A stretch of 64,000 bases of DNA from an uncultured Sphingopyxis sp. (GCF_900078365.1 NZ_LT598653.1:248001-312000), one strand, 5' to 3'. Shown: positions 35,385 through 44,103, counted from the first letter of the stretch. Translations and numbers: made by a program. The notes: a model not told the origin generated them from the sequence alone.

Positions 35385-36737
35385 TTATGCCACCCGGCGG
35401 CTGAATTCGCTCGCGGCCTGTTCGAGCTGCTGGAGGCGCCCGCCCATCTTGGCGAACTCCTGGCTCAGCACGCTGATCTCGTTCGCGACCATGCCCGAAT
35501 CGTTGCGGATGCTCGCGATCGTCGACGACATCGAATCGGCGGCGAGCGCGGTTTCGTCAACCGCCGCGGTGATCGAGGTGACCGTCTGCGCCTGCGCGTC
35601 CATCGCGTCGCGGATGCGCTGCGCCGAGGTCTGCACCTCGACGATCGTCGCCTGGATCGACTGGTTGGCGGTCACCGACCCGCGCGTCGCCTGCTGGATC
35701 GCGGTGATCTTGCCCGCGATGTCGTCGGTCGCGCGCGCGGTCTCGTTGGCGAGGCTCTTCACCTCCTGCGCCACGACGGCAAAGCCGCGGCCCGATTCGC
35801 CCGCGCGCGCCGCCTCGATCGTGGCGTTGAGCGCGAGAAGATTGGTCTGCCCCGCGATCTCGCGGATCAGGCCGAGGATCGATTCGATCGATTCGGCGTG
35901 GTGCGACAGCGTTTCGGACATGGCGACGGCTTCGCCCGCCTGTTCGGACGCGCGCGTCGCGACGCTCGCCGACGCTTCGACTTCGCTGCGCGCATCCTCG
36001 ATCGCGCGGATCAGCCCTGCCGCGGTCGACGCGGCCTCGCGCATCGCCATCGCTGATTGTTCGGACGCGGCGGCGACTTCGCTCGTCTTGGCGATCATGC
36101 CCTTCGCGGCGTGGTCGGCCGAGGCCGCCTGCCGCGCGAGCTGTTCGCGCACCCCGTCGGTGTCCTGCACCAGCGAGGCGATCGAGCGGTCGAAGTCGCC
36201 CGCGAGCGTCTGCCGTTCGCTCGAAAACACCGCGCGGTCGAGCTTCGCCGCGTAACGCTGCATGATGTCGAATTCGAGCAGCGCGAGCCGGTTGATCGCG
36301 CTCGTCAGCCGCGCCAGCCGCTCGGCATCGCCGATGCACGCCTCGACGACATATTCGATGGTCAGCCGCTGGCTCTCGGCGATGCACGACATGACCGAAG
36401 CGAGCGGCAGCTTGACGCGCCGCGCCATATGCGTGTTCTGGCACGCGATCGTCGCGACCTCCTGACCCGCGGCGTCGGCATATTTGACCGTCGTGTGGCG
36501 CGCGCTGCCGCGAACATAGCTGTCGTAAAGCTCTCCCTCGACCTTGCGGTCGACGCTGGGCAGCTGGTTGAACGCGTCCCAATAGGCGCGCGCGACCGCA
36601 TCCTCGCGGCCGGCGATGATCGTGTGGATTTCCGCTCCGCAGGCGGCGAGATGGCCGTCGAGATCGTAATAGGGAAAACGCTCCGACATCAAAATCGGAT
36701 CGATCTGCTGCTTATGAATCGGATTTTCCTTCACCAT
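35385..36737 (-). CDS. Soluble methyl-accepting chemotaxis protein with a globin-sensor-like N-terminus
   Basis: It should signal through CheA/CheW-like partners. The 450-residue protein has no membrane segment, so it is cytoplasmic. The C-terminal half is the receptor coiled coil with the hairpin tip EIAGQTNLLALNATIEAARAG (about 288-308) and SGRGFAVVAQEVKSLA. Residues about 20-165 are all-helical and contain a globin-sensor-like text: NTHMARRVKLPL (His candidate for heme) and SAINRLALLEFDIMQRYAAKL. The protoglobin assignment is moderate. The ATG at 36737 has an RBS; the longer frame is rejected. The Lrp gene lies upstream on the same strand. Confidence 0.85.
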   Translation of the reverse strand: MVKENPIHKQQIDPILMSERFPYYDLDGHLAACGAEIHTIIAGREDAVARAYWDAFNQLPSVDRKVEGELYDSYVRGSARHTTVKYADAAGQEVATIACQNTHMARRVKLPLASVMSCIAESQRLTIEYVVEACIGDAERLARLTSAINRLALLEFDIMQRYAAKLDRAVFSSERQTLAGDFDRSIASLVQDTDGVREQLARQAASADHAAKGMIAKTSEVAAASEQSAMAMREAASTAAGLIRAIEDARSEVEASASVATRASEQAGEAVAMSETLSHHAESIESILGLIREIAGQTNLLALNATIEAARAGESGRGFAVVAQEVKSLANETARATDDIAGKITAIQQATRGSVTANQSIQATIVEVQTSAQRIRDAMDAQAQTVTSITAAVDETALAADSMSSTIASIRNDSGMVANEISVLSQEFAKMGGRLQQLEQAASEFSRRVA

Positions 36738-36840
36738 GATCCTGCTTCCCTGATCACCCCGAAGACGCGCGGGTCGGCCGCCCGCATTCATCCTGCGAAA
36801 CTGGTGAACGGGATATGCGACGCGATTGGTAAATTCGCCG

Positions 36841-37308
36841 TTAACCGGTGGAAGGAAGCGGATAGCCCTCGAACGCCTTGATCGTGCGCAGCGCAAAGGC
36901 GCTGTGCATCGCCGCGACGCCGGGCAGGCGCGACAGGCAGTGGCGGTGCAGCCGGTCGAAATCGGCGACGCTGCGCGCCGCGACGCGCAGCCGGTAATCG
37001 GCGGCGCCCGACAGCAGCTGGCATTCCAATATCTCGTCGAAGCTTTTGACCGCGCTCTCGAACGCGGTCAGCGCTTCCTCGCTCTGCGACGTCAGGCTGA
37101 TGTCGACGAAAACGTCGAGCCCCAGTCCGATCCGTTCGGGATCGAGCCTCGCCGCATAGCCGGTGATGATCCCCGCCGCTTCGAGCGCGCGGATGCGGCG
37201 GTGGCACGCCGAGGCCGAAAGCCCGACGACGTCGCCCAGTTCCGCCGCGGGGCGCGGACCGGTACGTTGCAGCAAGTCGAGCAGTTTCGCGTCGATCCGG
37301 TCGATCAT
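36841..37308 (-). CDS. Lrp/AsnC family transcriptional regulator
   Basis: A feast/famine regulator that usually senses an amino acid. The 155-residue protein has an N-terminal winged helix (about 2-55: IDAKLLDLLQ, VGLSASACHRRIRALEAAG) and a C-terminal RAM ligand-binding domain (about 65-150). The ATG at 37308 gives the standard start MIDRID. It is divergent from alanine dehydrogenase with 158 bases between the starts, and a dyad at 37329-37343 lies in that gap. The usual inference is that it controls ald in response to alanine, by analogy with AldR/Lrp-ald pairs. Confidence 0.92.
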   Translation of the reverse strand: MIDRIDAKLLDLLQRTGPRPAAELGDVVGLSASACHRRIRALEAAGIITGYAARLDPERIGLGLDVFVDISLTSQSEEALTAFESAVKSFDEILECQLLSGAADYRLRVAARSVADFDRLHRHCLSRLPGVAAMHSAFALRTIKAFEGYPLPSTG

Positions 37309-37328
37309 TGTGCGTCCTTGGTCCGATT

Positions 37329-37343
37329 CACGCAAAATTCGTG
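37329..37343. promoter_or_regulatory. Candidate Lrp-type operator between lrp-like gene and ald
   Basis: CACG-CAAAATT-CGTG is an AT-centred dyad of 15 bases, the general form of Lrp sites, between two divergent starts. Not proven. Confidence 0.4.
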
Positions 37344-37466
37344 CGCGTTACTCGCGAATCCGGCCAGCATATGCAAGCACCTCGCGGCGCTTTTCTGCTA
37401 AAAGCGCCGGCAAGTTTTCGGCGGTCCCTGTCGGCCGCCGGCGACAATCATATCCGGAGAGCGACC

Positions 37467-38582
37467 ATGATCATCGGCACCCCCAGGGAAATCAAGAATC
37501 ACGAATATCGCGTCGGCCTGACCCCCGAAAGCGCGCGCGAACTCGTCGTCCACGGCCACCGCGTGCTGGTCGAGACCGGCGCGGGCGAAGGCATCGGCGC
37601 GCACGACCGCTTCTACGAACAGGCGGGCGCCGAGATCGTCGCGACCGCCGAAGAGATTTTCGCGCAGTGCGACATGGTAGTGAAGGTCAAGGAGCCGCAG
37701 CCGGTCGAGCGCGCGATGCTGCGCGAGGGCCAGATCCTCTACACCTATCTCCACCTCGCGCCCGATCCCGACCAGACGCGCGACCTGATGAAGTCGGGCG
37801 CGGTGTGCATCGCCTATGAAACCGTCACCAGCCCGCACGGCGGCCTGCCGCTGCTCAAGCCGATGAGCCAGGTCGCGGGGCGCATGTCGATCCAGGCGGG
37901 TGCGACCGCGCTCGAAAAGGCGCATGGCGGCCGCGGCGTGCTGCTTGGGGGCGTTCCCGGGGTCGCGCCGGGCAAGGTCTGCGTGATCGGCGGCGGCGTC
38001 GTCGGTTTCAACGCGGCGCAGATGGCGGCGGGGCTCGGCGCCGACGTCACCATCCTCGACCGCGATCCCGAGGTGCTCGAGCGCGTCGGCACTTTCTTCG
38101 AAGCGCGCGCGAAGACGCGCTTCTCGAACCGCGCGAACCTCGCCGAATGCGTCGCCGAGGCCGACCTCGTCATCGGCGCGGTGCTGATCCCCGGCGCCGA
38201 GGCGCCCAAGCTGGTGACGCGCGAGATGCTCGGCACGATGCGTCCGGGTTCGGTGCTCGTCGACGTCGCGATCGATCAGGGCGGCTGCTTCGAGACGAGC
38301 CATGCGACGACGCACGCCGATCCGACCTATGTCGTCGACGGCATCGTCCATTATGCCGTCGCGAACATGCCGGGCGCGGTCGCGCGCACCAGCACCTACG
38401 CGCTCAACAACGTCACGCTGCCGCACGCGCTGCGCATCGCCGACCTCGGCTGGAAAGAGGCGCTGCGCCGCGATCCGCATCTTTTGCAGGGCTTGAACGT
38501 TTGGAATGGCAAGGTGACGTTCGAGGCCGTAGCCGAAGCGATCGGAACCGATTATGTGCCTGTCGAACAGGCGCTCGCCTGA
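37467..38582 (+). CDS. ald: Alanine dehydrogenase
   Basis: It interconverts L-alanine and pyruvate plus ammonia with NAD+. The 371-residue protein has the N-terminal PREIKNHEYRVGLTPES (about 6-22), the catalytic-region KVKEPQPVE (about 72-80), the nucleotide fold VCVIGGGVVGFNAAQMA and the C-terminal YVVDGIVHYAVANMPGAVA, all conserved in Ald. ATG 37467 was chosen because it opens the family N-terminus; the frame continues upstream without resemblance. It is preceded by an AGCGACC ribosome-binding area and faces an Lrp-type regulator. Confidence 0.97.
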   Translation: MIIGTPREIKNHEYRVGLTPESARELVVHGHRVLVETGAGEGIGAHDRFYEQAGAEIVATAEEIFAQCDMVVKVKEPQPVERAMLREGQILYTYLHLAPDPDQTRDLMKSGAVCIAYETVTSPHGGLPLLKPMSQVAGRMSIQAGATALEKAHGGRGVLLGGVPGVAPGKVCVIGGGVVGFNAAQMAAGLGADVTILDRDPEVLERVGTFFEARAKTRFSNRANLAECVAEADLVIGAVLIPGAEAPKLVTREMLGTMRPGSVLVDVAIDQGGCFETSHATTHADPTYVVDGIVHYAVANMPGAVARTSTYALNNVTLPHALRIADLGWKEALRRDPHLLQGLNVWNGKVTFEAVAEAIGTDYVPVEQALA

Positions 38583-38609
38583 CAGGACCATGAAGGACAT
38601 AGAAAGACG

Positions 38610-38843
38610 ATGACCGACCAAGCGCCGCCTCCCCCGCCGCACAACGAGGATAGGCAAGAAAATGAAGTGCTGCGCGCCGCGCGCGAATTGCAGCAGCAAA
38701 AGGAAGCGGCCGACGCCACCGAGGCGGCTGACGCGGCCAAGGGCAAGCGCGGCTGGAAGACGGCGGCGGCGGCGGGGCTCGGCATCGGTTCGGCGGCGGT
38801 GATCGCCGCGCTGCTTTATGTAAACCGCGACAAGATCAAGTGA
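38610..38843 (+). CDS. Small membrane protein of unknown function
   Basis: A 77-residue protein with a Pro-rich start, a charged Ala/Glu-rich coiled-coil-like region (about 15-47), and a C-terminal hydrophobic stretch (about 53-70) ending YVNRDKIK. This suggests a single-pass membrane protein with the N-terminus inside. It follows ald closely but ends its own unit. No family was recognised. Confidence 0.6.
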   Translation: MTDQAPPPPPHNEDRQENEVLRAARELQQQKEAADATEAADAAKGKRGWKTAAAAGLGIGSAAVIAALLYVNRDKIK

Positions 38844-39151
38844 TGCCGGCCTGAGAGGCGGCCATGCGCGTTCTTGCCGCCAAGGAAATCGGCTTGGGGT
38901 GGTGAGCGGACACTCAATCTCAATCTCAATGTTCGTCATTCCCGCGAAAGCGGGAACCCAGTGTGGGATCAACCTACGCATTCTCTGGGTCCCCGCTTTC
39001 GCGGGGATGACGAAGTGAGGGAACGGCCGCCTTCGCTCGTTTCCAGACCGTCCTCGATGCGAACGGATCAGGCAACTTGACGTTCGCAACGGATCGAAAC
39101 CGCGCGAACGCCCCCAATCACCTTATGAAGGCGCCGGCCACAAATTATAAA
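38844..39151. other. Gap between the small membrane gene and the fpr unit
   Basis: No gene is visible. It holds a type D repeat (38934-39012) and AT-rich sequence leading into the promoter at 39152-39179. A short triplet TCAATC repeats just before the palindrome (about 38914-38930). Confidence 0.65.
38934..39012. repeat. REPIN-like repeat, type D copy 2
   Basis: CGTCATTCCCGCGAAAGCGG and the inverted CCCGCTTTCGCGGGGATGACG bound it, with AACCCAGTGTGGG inside, as at 13716 and 55524. Confidence 0.88.
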
Positions 39152-39179
39152 TTGCAAATGACTCGCAATAACATATAAG
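39151..39179 (+). promoter_or_regulatory. Candidate promoter and operator for the fpr unit
   Basis: TTGCAA at 39152-39157 and TATAAG at 39174-39179 are spaced 16 bases apart. A dyad ATTGC-N9-GCAAT at 39151-39169 overlaps it, a plausible operator. A GANTC (GACTC, 39160-39164) falls inside. Confidence 0.5.
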
Positions 39180-39219
39180 CCCGCCGACGTTGCGCCGATG
39201 CGCGTTGGAAAGGGAATCG

Positions 39220-39678
39220 ATGTACGCCTTTGTCGACCGGCCGGTGGAAAGCCTCTGCAACAGCGGGCGTTTCCTGCTCTGGGCGATGCGGGCGTGGGTC
39301 TCGGCCGCCGAGCGCGGGCGGTGTCCGCCGCAGATGCTGCACCGCGGGTTTTCCGCCGTGAATGCGGCGCGCGCGCTGCCCGATTTCCATGTCGCGATGG
39401 TGCTGCTCGGCGGCGACGCCGTCGAAACGCTCGTCCTCGCACCTCTGCCGTGCCTCCAGATTTCAGAGGATGAAGCAATTCTGCTTGGACTCTGGCGCGA
39501 TATTTCGCTTGAGAGCACCGCAAATGCCCATGCGACGCTGGCCTTGCTGGCCGAGGGAGACAGCGCCGGCCCGATCGCAAAGGCGATGGGCGCCGCGATC
39601 GACCGGTTGCTCGCGGCGGGTTTCGACATGCCGGCTCTCGCGGCCGGCGCCATGACACATCAGGAAAGTCCAAAGTGA
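39220..39678 (+). CDS. Conserved-looking protein of unknown function coupled to fpr
   Basis: I do not recognise a family. The 152-residue protein starts MYAFVDRPVESLCNSGRFLL and contains FHVAMVLLGGDAVETLVLAPL (about 57-77) and several cysteines (Cys13, Cys35, Cys78). It is cytoplasmic, with no signal or membrane segment. Its stop overlaps the fpr ATG (TGATG), so the two are probably translationally coupled and work together, possibly in redox or nitrogen metabolism. The ATG at 39220 follows AAAGGGAA; a start ten codons earlier is possible. Confidence 0.7.
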   Translation: MYAFVDRPVESLCNSGRFLLWAMRAWVSAAERGRCPPQMLHRGFSAVNAARALPDFHVAMVLLGGDAVETLVLAPLPCLQISEDEAILLGLWRDISLESTANAHATLALLAEGDSAGPIAKAMGAAIDRLLAAGFDMPALAAGAMTHQESPK

Positions 39679-40493
39679 TGAGTGACCGTATTGCCGAAGC
39701 CGCCAAGCTGGCCCCTTCCGCCTCGCTGACCGTCGAGGAGGTGCGCTCGGTGCGCCACTGGAACGAGCATCTGTTCAGCTTCACCATCACCCGCCCGCCG
39801 AGCTTCCGCTTCCGCTCGGGCGAGTTCGTGATGATCGGCCTGCCGGGCGAAGGACGCCCCTTGCTGCGCGCCTATTCGATCGCCAGCCCCGCCTATGCCG
39901 ATGAGCTCGAATTCCTGTCGATCAAAGTGCCCGACGGCCCGCTGACCTCGCGACTCCAGAAAATCCAGCCGGGCGATCCCGTCTACCTCGGCCGCAAGCC
40001 GACCGGCACGCTCGTCGCCGACGCGCTGCTGCCGGGCAAGCGGCTGTTCATGCTGTCGACCGGCACCGGGCTCGCGCCCTTCCTCAGTCTCGCGCGCGAT
40101 CCCGACATCTATGACCGCTTCAACCAGATCGTCATCGTCCATTGCGTGCGGCAGGTCAGCGACCTCGCTTTCCGCGAAGAGCTCGAAAGCCAGCTCGCCG
40201 GCGACCCGCTGGTACAGGATCAGGCGCTGCTGCAATTCCATTACCTGCCGACGGTGACGCGCGAGCCCTTCCGCACCACCGGCCGCATCGACGCGCTGAT
40301 CGCCGACGGGTCGCTCTTCGGTCACCCGCTGACTGGCCCGGCCGCTTTCGATCCTGCGACCGACCGCGTCATGATGTGCGGCAGCATGGCGATGATCCGC
40401 GATCTTCAGGCGCGCTTCGAGGAACTCGGCTTCCAGGAAGGGTCGAACGCGGCGCCCGGCGACTTCGTGATCGAGCGCGCCTTCGTCGGCTGA
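39678..40493 (+). CDS. fpr: Ferredoxin--NADP reductase (Fpr type)
   Basis: It passes electrons between NADPH and ferredoxin or flavodoxin using FAD. The 271-residue protein has the FAD motif RAYSIAS (RxYS, near 69), the pyrophosphate stretch PDGPLTSRLQ, the NADP-binding GTGLAPFLS (near 131) and VMMCGSMAMIRD. The C-terminus ends ERAFVG, in the short-tail form of bacterial FPRs. The start is ATG at 39678, overlapping the previous stop. It shares a promoter with the unknown gene upstream. Confidence 0.93.
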   Translation: MSDRIAEAAKLAPSASLTVEEVRSVRHWNEHLFSFTITRPPSFRFRSGEFVMIGLPGEGRPLLRAYSIASPAYADELEFLSIKVPDGPLTSRLQKIQPGDPVYLGRKPTGTLVADALLPGKRLFMLSTGTGLAPFLSLARDPDIYDRFNQIVIVHCVRQVSDLAFREELESQLAGDPLVQDQALLQFHYLPTVTREPFRTTGRIDALIADGSLFGHPLTGPAAFDPATDRVMMCGSMAMIRDLQARFEELGFQEGSNAAPGDFVIERAFVG

Positions 40494-40615
40494 GGTTCGA
40501 CGGCCGCCGACGGCCGCTGGCGGCCTGAAACCCCGTAAAGATTTCGCCATCGCGAGCGTGCGGTGCGCGCGATCGATGATATAGTCGGCGCCGATGACGA
40601 ACCGGACGGGCGGAC

Positions 40616-41431
40616 ATGACTGACGCAATCCTGCATCTCGCGATCAATTTCGCGGGGCTGCTCGCGCTGATCCTGCTGTTGTGGGGCGTCGCGACGCTGA
40701 TCCGCGACGTCTCTTTCATCGATGCCTTTTGGGCGTTCGGCATGGTGCTGCTTGCATGGGGAACGGCGTGGCAGGCCGGTATCGAGGCGCCGCATGCGAA
40801 GCTGCTCCTCGGCCTCGTGACTTTGTGGGGGCTCAGGCTCGCGATCCACCTCATGATCCGCTGGGCGCGCGACGGCGAGGATCCGCGCTACCGGAAAATG
40901 CTCGCGAACCGGATCGAGAAGCGGAAGTGGAGCTGGGCGAAGACCGCGCTGCTTACCGTCTTCCTGACACAGGCGCCCTTGCTCTTCCTCACCTGCCTGC
41001 CCGCGCAAATCGGTATCTGGGCGAGCGCGGGCACCCCGCAGAACGTCGGTCTTATCGGATGGCTCGGCGCCGCCGCGGCACTCGCCGGCACCGCGTTCGA
41101 AAGCATCGGCGACGCGCAGCTCGACGCCTTCCGCAAGGATCCCGCGAACCGGGGCAGGGTGCTCGACACCGGCCTGTGGCGCTATACGCGCCATCCCAAT
41201 TATTTCGGCGACGCGCTGAGCTGGTGGGGCATCTGGCTCGTCGTGCTCGATCTCGGCTGGGAACCCGCGCTCGCGAGCGTCATCGGGCCGGTCTTCCTGA
41301 CCTTCACCCTCACCAGATGGTCGGGCAAGGCCTTGCTCGAAAAGGGGCTGCACAAGACGCGGCCCGCTTATGCCGACTATGTCAAACGCACCTCGGGCTT
41401 CATTCCATGGCCGCCAAAGACCAAGGGTTAG
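40616..41431 (+). CDS. DUF1295 (steroid 5-alpha reductase-like) integral membrane protein
   Basis: The family includes membrane proteins with a 5-alpha-reductase C-terminal fold, and some members are annotated as methyltransferases or reductases; the reaction is not established. The 271-residue protein has about six hydrophobic segments. The core motif is GLWRYTRHPNYFGDALSWWGIW (about 187-208), which resembles the ICMT/5-alpha reductase active-site text. The start MTDAILHLAI at 40616 follows a GACGGGCGG stretch. The next gene overlaps its end. Confidence 0.85.
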   Translation: MTDAILHLAINFAGLLALILLLWGVATLIRDVSFIDAFWAFGMVLLAWGTAWQAGIEAPHAKLLLGLVTLWGLRLAIHLMIRWARDGEDPRYRKMLANRIEKRKWSWAKTALLTVFLTQAPLLFLTCLPAQIGIWASAGTPQNVGLIGWLGAAAALAGTAFESIGDAQLDAFRKDPANRGRVLDTGLWRYTRHPNYFGDALSWWGIWLVVLDLGWEPALASVIGPVFLTFTLTRWSGKALLEKGLHKTRPAYADYVKRTSGFIPWPPKTKG

Positions 41432-41811
41432 GCGACGCAGAAAACCCCGCCGACGTCTCGGCGCTCGGCGACGCGCCGCGCATCCGCGCGATCCTGATCG
41501 AGGCGGCGCGCGCGGGACGCAGCGTCAGCTATTCCGAACTGCTCGGCGATTTGGGCTTCCGTTTCACCCGGCCCAAGATGCGCGCGGTGTGCCGGACGCT
41601 CGAAGAGGTCGACCGGCTGAGCGCGGCGGACGGCGAGCCCGACCTTGCGGTGCTGGTGGTGCGCGAATCGGATCGCTTGCCGGGGCAGGGCTGGTGGGTC
41701 GGCGGCACCGCGCTGCTCCTCGGCTACGACGGGCCGTGGGAGGGCGCCGCGGCGGCGCGCTTCATTCGCGAGCAGCAGCAGGCGGTGTTCGATTATTGGG
41801 CTGGGCGATAG
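41407..41811 (+). CDS. Small protein of unknown function overlapping DUF1295 gene
   Basis: A 134-residue protein with a Lys/Gly/Asp-rich N-terminus then an acidic-basic domain: IRAILIEAARAGRSVSYSELLGDLGF, RPKMRAVCRTLEEVDRL and LPGQGWWVGGT. The first part looks like a winged-helix-type segment, but the Trp-Trp pair is not typical, and I make no assignment. It overlaps the end of the DUF1295 gene by 25 bases, so they are likely co-translated. It has no signal peptide. Similar proteins are sometimes labelled as phosphoribosyl enzymes, which I do not endorse. Confidence 0.6.
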   Translation: MAAKDQGLGDAENPADVSALGDAPRIRAILIEAARAGRSVSYSELLGDLGFRFTRPKMRAVCRTLEEVDRLSAADGEPDLAVLVVRESDRLPGQGWWVGGTALLLGYDGPWEGAAAARFIREQQQAVFDYWAGR

Positions 41812-41819
41812 GGTAGGCC

Positions 41820-42890
41820 TCAGTCGCCGGTGAAGCCCCGCGCCGCCAGCCAGCTCGCCAGCAGCGCGAAATATTCGGGCGAATCGGGGCGTTCGGTGCC
41901 GTCGTGCTTGGGGTCGAGCGACGTCTTGAGGTCGACCGACATCTGCATCGCATGGTCGGCGCCCGCGATCACATGCACCTCCATATTGGGCATCTGCGGC
42001 GCGATGGCTTTCAGGCGCTCGGCCGAATCGGCGACCGGGACCACCGCATCGTCGGCGCCAAAGAGGATGAGCGTCGGCACGGCGACCGCCTTCAGATTGA
42101 CCAGCGGATCATTTTCGATCTCCTTGCGCCAGCCCGACACGTCGCGGTCGCGGAAGGTTTCGCCCATGTAGAGATATTTGAACCACGGCTTGGTCTTGAT
42201 TCCGTCGAGCTTCGCCTGCGCCTCGGCGCGGCTTACCGTGCCGCGCATATAATCGTCGACGGCCTTTCGCGCCGCGACCATCTGGTCGATGTCGGCCTGT
42301 GAATAGCCATTGGCCTTCAGATGATTGGTCGAGGAAAAGATCATCTGGACATCGGCGGTGACGACCGGCGCCGACACCGCGATCACGAAGGCGATGTCAG
42401 GGCTTCGCGACGCGGCGAGCGGCGAAATCCAGCCGCCCTGGCTCAGCCCCCACGTCCCGATGCGCCGCGGATCGATGCGCGGATCGGTTTTCAGGCTCTG
42501 GACGGCGGCGATCGCATCGTCGGCGAGGATGGTGAAGTCGCCCCCGGCATCTTTCGAGCCCGATTGGCCCGATCCGCGCCGGTCGTAAGTGAAGACGGCG
42601 ATGCCCAGCGCGGGCAGGATCGTCTTCAGATGATCGTAGAGCGAAGCCGAACGCAGCGGCGACGAGGCGCTGTGCGTCACGACGATCGCGGCGACGGGCT
42701 TGCCGCTGACCGGCAGGTGGAGCGTTCCCGACAGCTCGGCATCGCCGCTGGTGAACCGGCGATCCTCGGTCACCACCTCGGTCGTCGCGGGCGCGCTCCA
42801 CGGCAGGCTGGAGGGCTTTGCCGCCGCTGCCACGGGGTGCAGCACGCCGAGGGCTGCGGCGAAGGCGAAACAGATGGCGGCGGGTCGCAT
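41820..42890 (-). CDS. Secreted alpha/beta hydrolase
   Basis: A serine hydrolase of the alpha/beta fold, likely an esterase or peptidase-like enzyme in the periplasm. The 356-residue protein has a signal peptide ending VAAAAK (about residue 25). The nucleophile elbow is GLSQGG (Ser near residue 148); a GRGSGQSG stretch precedes it as oxyanion/lid text. LFGADDAVV and AGADHAMQ supply the acid and His regions. The ATG at 42890 was chosen for the signal peptide. The specific substrate is unknown; the fold resembles acetyl-xylan/BAAT-type enzymes only loosely. Confidence 0.87.
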   Translation of the reverse strand: MRPAAICFAFAAALGVLHPVAAAAKPSSLPWSAPATTEVVTEDRRFTSGDAELSGTLHLPVSGKPVAAIVVTHSASSPLRSASLYDHLKTILPALGIAVFTYDRRGSGQSGSKDAGGDFTILADDAIAAVQSLKTDPRIDPRRIGTWGLSQGGWISPLAASRSPDIAFVIAVSAPVVTADVQMIFSSTNHLKANGYSQADIDQMVAARKAVDDYMRGTVSRAEAQAKLDGIKTKPWFKYLYMGETFRDRDVSGWRKEIENDPLVNLKAVAVPTLILFGADDAVVPVADSAERLKAIAPQMPNMEVHVIAGADHAMQMSVDLKTSLDPKHDGTERPDSPEYFALLASWLAARGFTGD

Positions 42891-43040
42891 AGAATGTCTC
42901 CAGGAACGGCCTGTCGGCGGGACGCGGTGAGGAGCGGCCCTTCTTGCAGCGGGGCCGGCGAACGCCAACCGGTCATCGGCGAACGTTCGACTCCCGCCGG
43001 TGAACGGTGGTGCTGCTCGAGCCCCGGTGACCCAGCGCCG

Positions 43041-43970
43041 CTATTTCTTCAGCCCGATCTCGCGCAGCCGTTCCTGCAGGTAATCGTCGGCGGTGATCGG
43101 CGTCGGATAAAGGTTCGGATGCGACGCGTCGATGCAGCTTGCGAGCGTTTCGATCACATAGTCCGAACGGAAGTGGAGGAAGAAGGGCATCGAATAGCGC
43201 GCGACGCTCGCGCGGCCCGCATCGGGGTTGCGAACGCGGTGCGTGGTGGAGGGCAGGCGGTTGTTGGTCAGCCGCTGGAGCATGTCGCCGACATTGACCG
43301 CCATCGCGCCCGGTGGCGGCGAGACGGGAAGCCAGCTGCCGTCCTTGTCGAGGATTTCGAGCCCCGCTTCCTCGGCGCCGAGCAGGAGCGTGATCGTGTT
43401 GATATCCTCATGCGCTTCGGCGCGGATGCCCTTCGCGGGCGCCTCGACGGGCGGATAATGGAGCAGGCGCATCACGCTGTTGCCGTCGGCGACGGTGTCG
43501 TCGAAGAAATCGGGGGCGAGGCCGAGATAGCGCGCGATCCCCGACAGCAGGCGGCCGCCGACGCGATCGAACTCGGCGAAGAGCTTGTCATAGACGGCGC
43601 GGAAGCCGTCGACTTCGGCGGGCCAGACATTGTTCGGCTGCTGCGCGGCGAGGCGGTGGCCGGCGGGCAGGTCGCGGCCGACGTGCCAGAATTCCTTGAG
43701 GTCGACCTCCTTCGCGCCCTTGGCGATCTCGGTCCCGAACGGCGTATAGCCGCGCGCGCCGCCGCCGCCGGGGATGTGGTAGGCGCGCTTCGTCTCTTCG
43801 GGCAGCGCGAAAAACGCCTTCGCCCTCGCCCAGGCGTCGTCGATCAGCACCGGATCGATGCCGTGATCGGTGATCATCGCGAAGCCGAAGCGTTCGAACG
43901 ACGCCCCGAAATCCTTTGCGAAGCGGTCGGCGGGAAGCGACATGGAAATGACGGGAACGGCAGCGGTCAT
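43041..43970 (-). CDS. 2-oxoglutarate/Fe(II)-dependent oxygenase (isopenicillin N synthase-like)
   Basis: It is predicted to oxidise an unknown substrate with Fe(II), 2-oxoglutarate and oxygen. The 309-residue protein has the N-terminal DIOX_N part (SMSLPADRFAKDF, FGFAMITDHGI, about 10-40) and the 2OG-Fe(II) core with HEDINTITLL (His-x-Asp) and TTHRVRNP (His and the 2OG-binding Arg region). Start: the ATG at 43970 gives MTAAVPVISM, typical for the group; one 5 codons earlier is possible. It diverges from the EVE gene with about 130 bases between starts. The substrate cannot be read from sequence. Confidence 0.85.
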   Translation of the reverse strand: MTAAVPVISMSLPADRFAKDFGASFERFGFAMITDHGIDPVLIDDAWARAKAFFALPEETKRAYHIPGGGGARGYTPFGTEIAKGAKEVDLKEFWHVGRDLPAGHRLAAQQPNNVWPAEVDGFRAVYDKLFAEFDRVGGRLLSGIARYLGLAPDFFDDTVADGNSVMRLLHYPPVEAPAKGIRAEAHEDINTITLLLGAEEAGLEILDKDGSWLPVSPPPGAMAVNVGDMLQRLTNNRLPSTTHRVRNPDAGRASVARYSMPFFLHFRSDYVIETLASCIDASHPNLYPTPITADDYLQERLREIGLKK

Positions 43971-44103
43971 GCGATTGAAGTCCATCTGAAAAAGAGGCGG
44001 CGCCCGCGGGCGCGTCATGCACCCCGATTTAGGCGCTGGTGCGCGCGGGTTAAAGGGAAAAAGGCGGTTCCGCCCCGCGCGCGCTTCGGCTAAGCCCGCC
44101 GCC

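Noticed and set aside
36738..36896. Longer start for the chemoreceptor
   Set aside because: The extra 53 residues are basic and unlike a receptor N-terminus, and overlap the end of the lrp-like gene. The ATG at 36737 has an RBS.
42321..44093. 590-residue plus-strand frame across the hydrolase and oxygenase genes
   Set aside because: It overlaps two genuine minus-strand genes and reads as the Arg/Gly/Ala-rich type of spurious frame.
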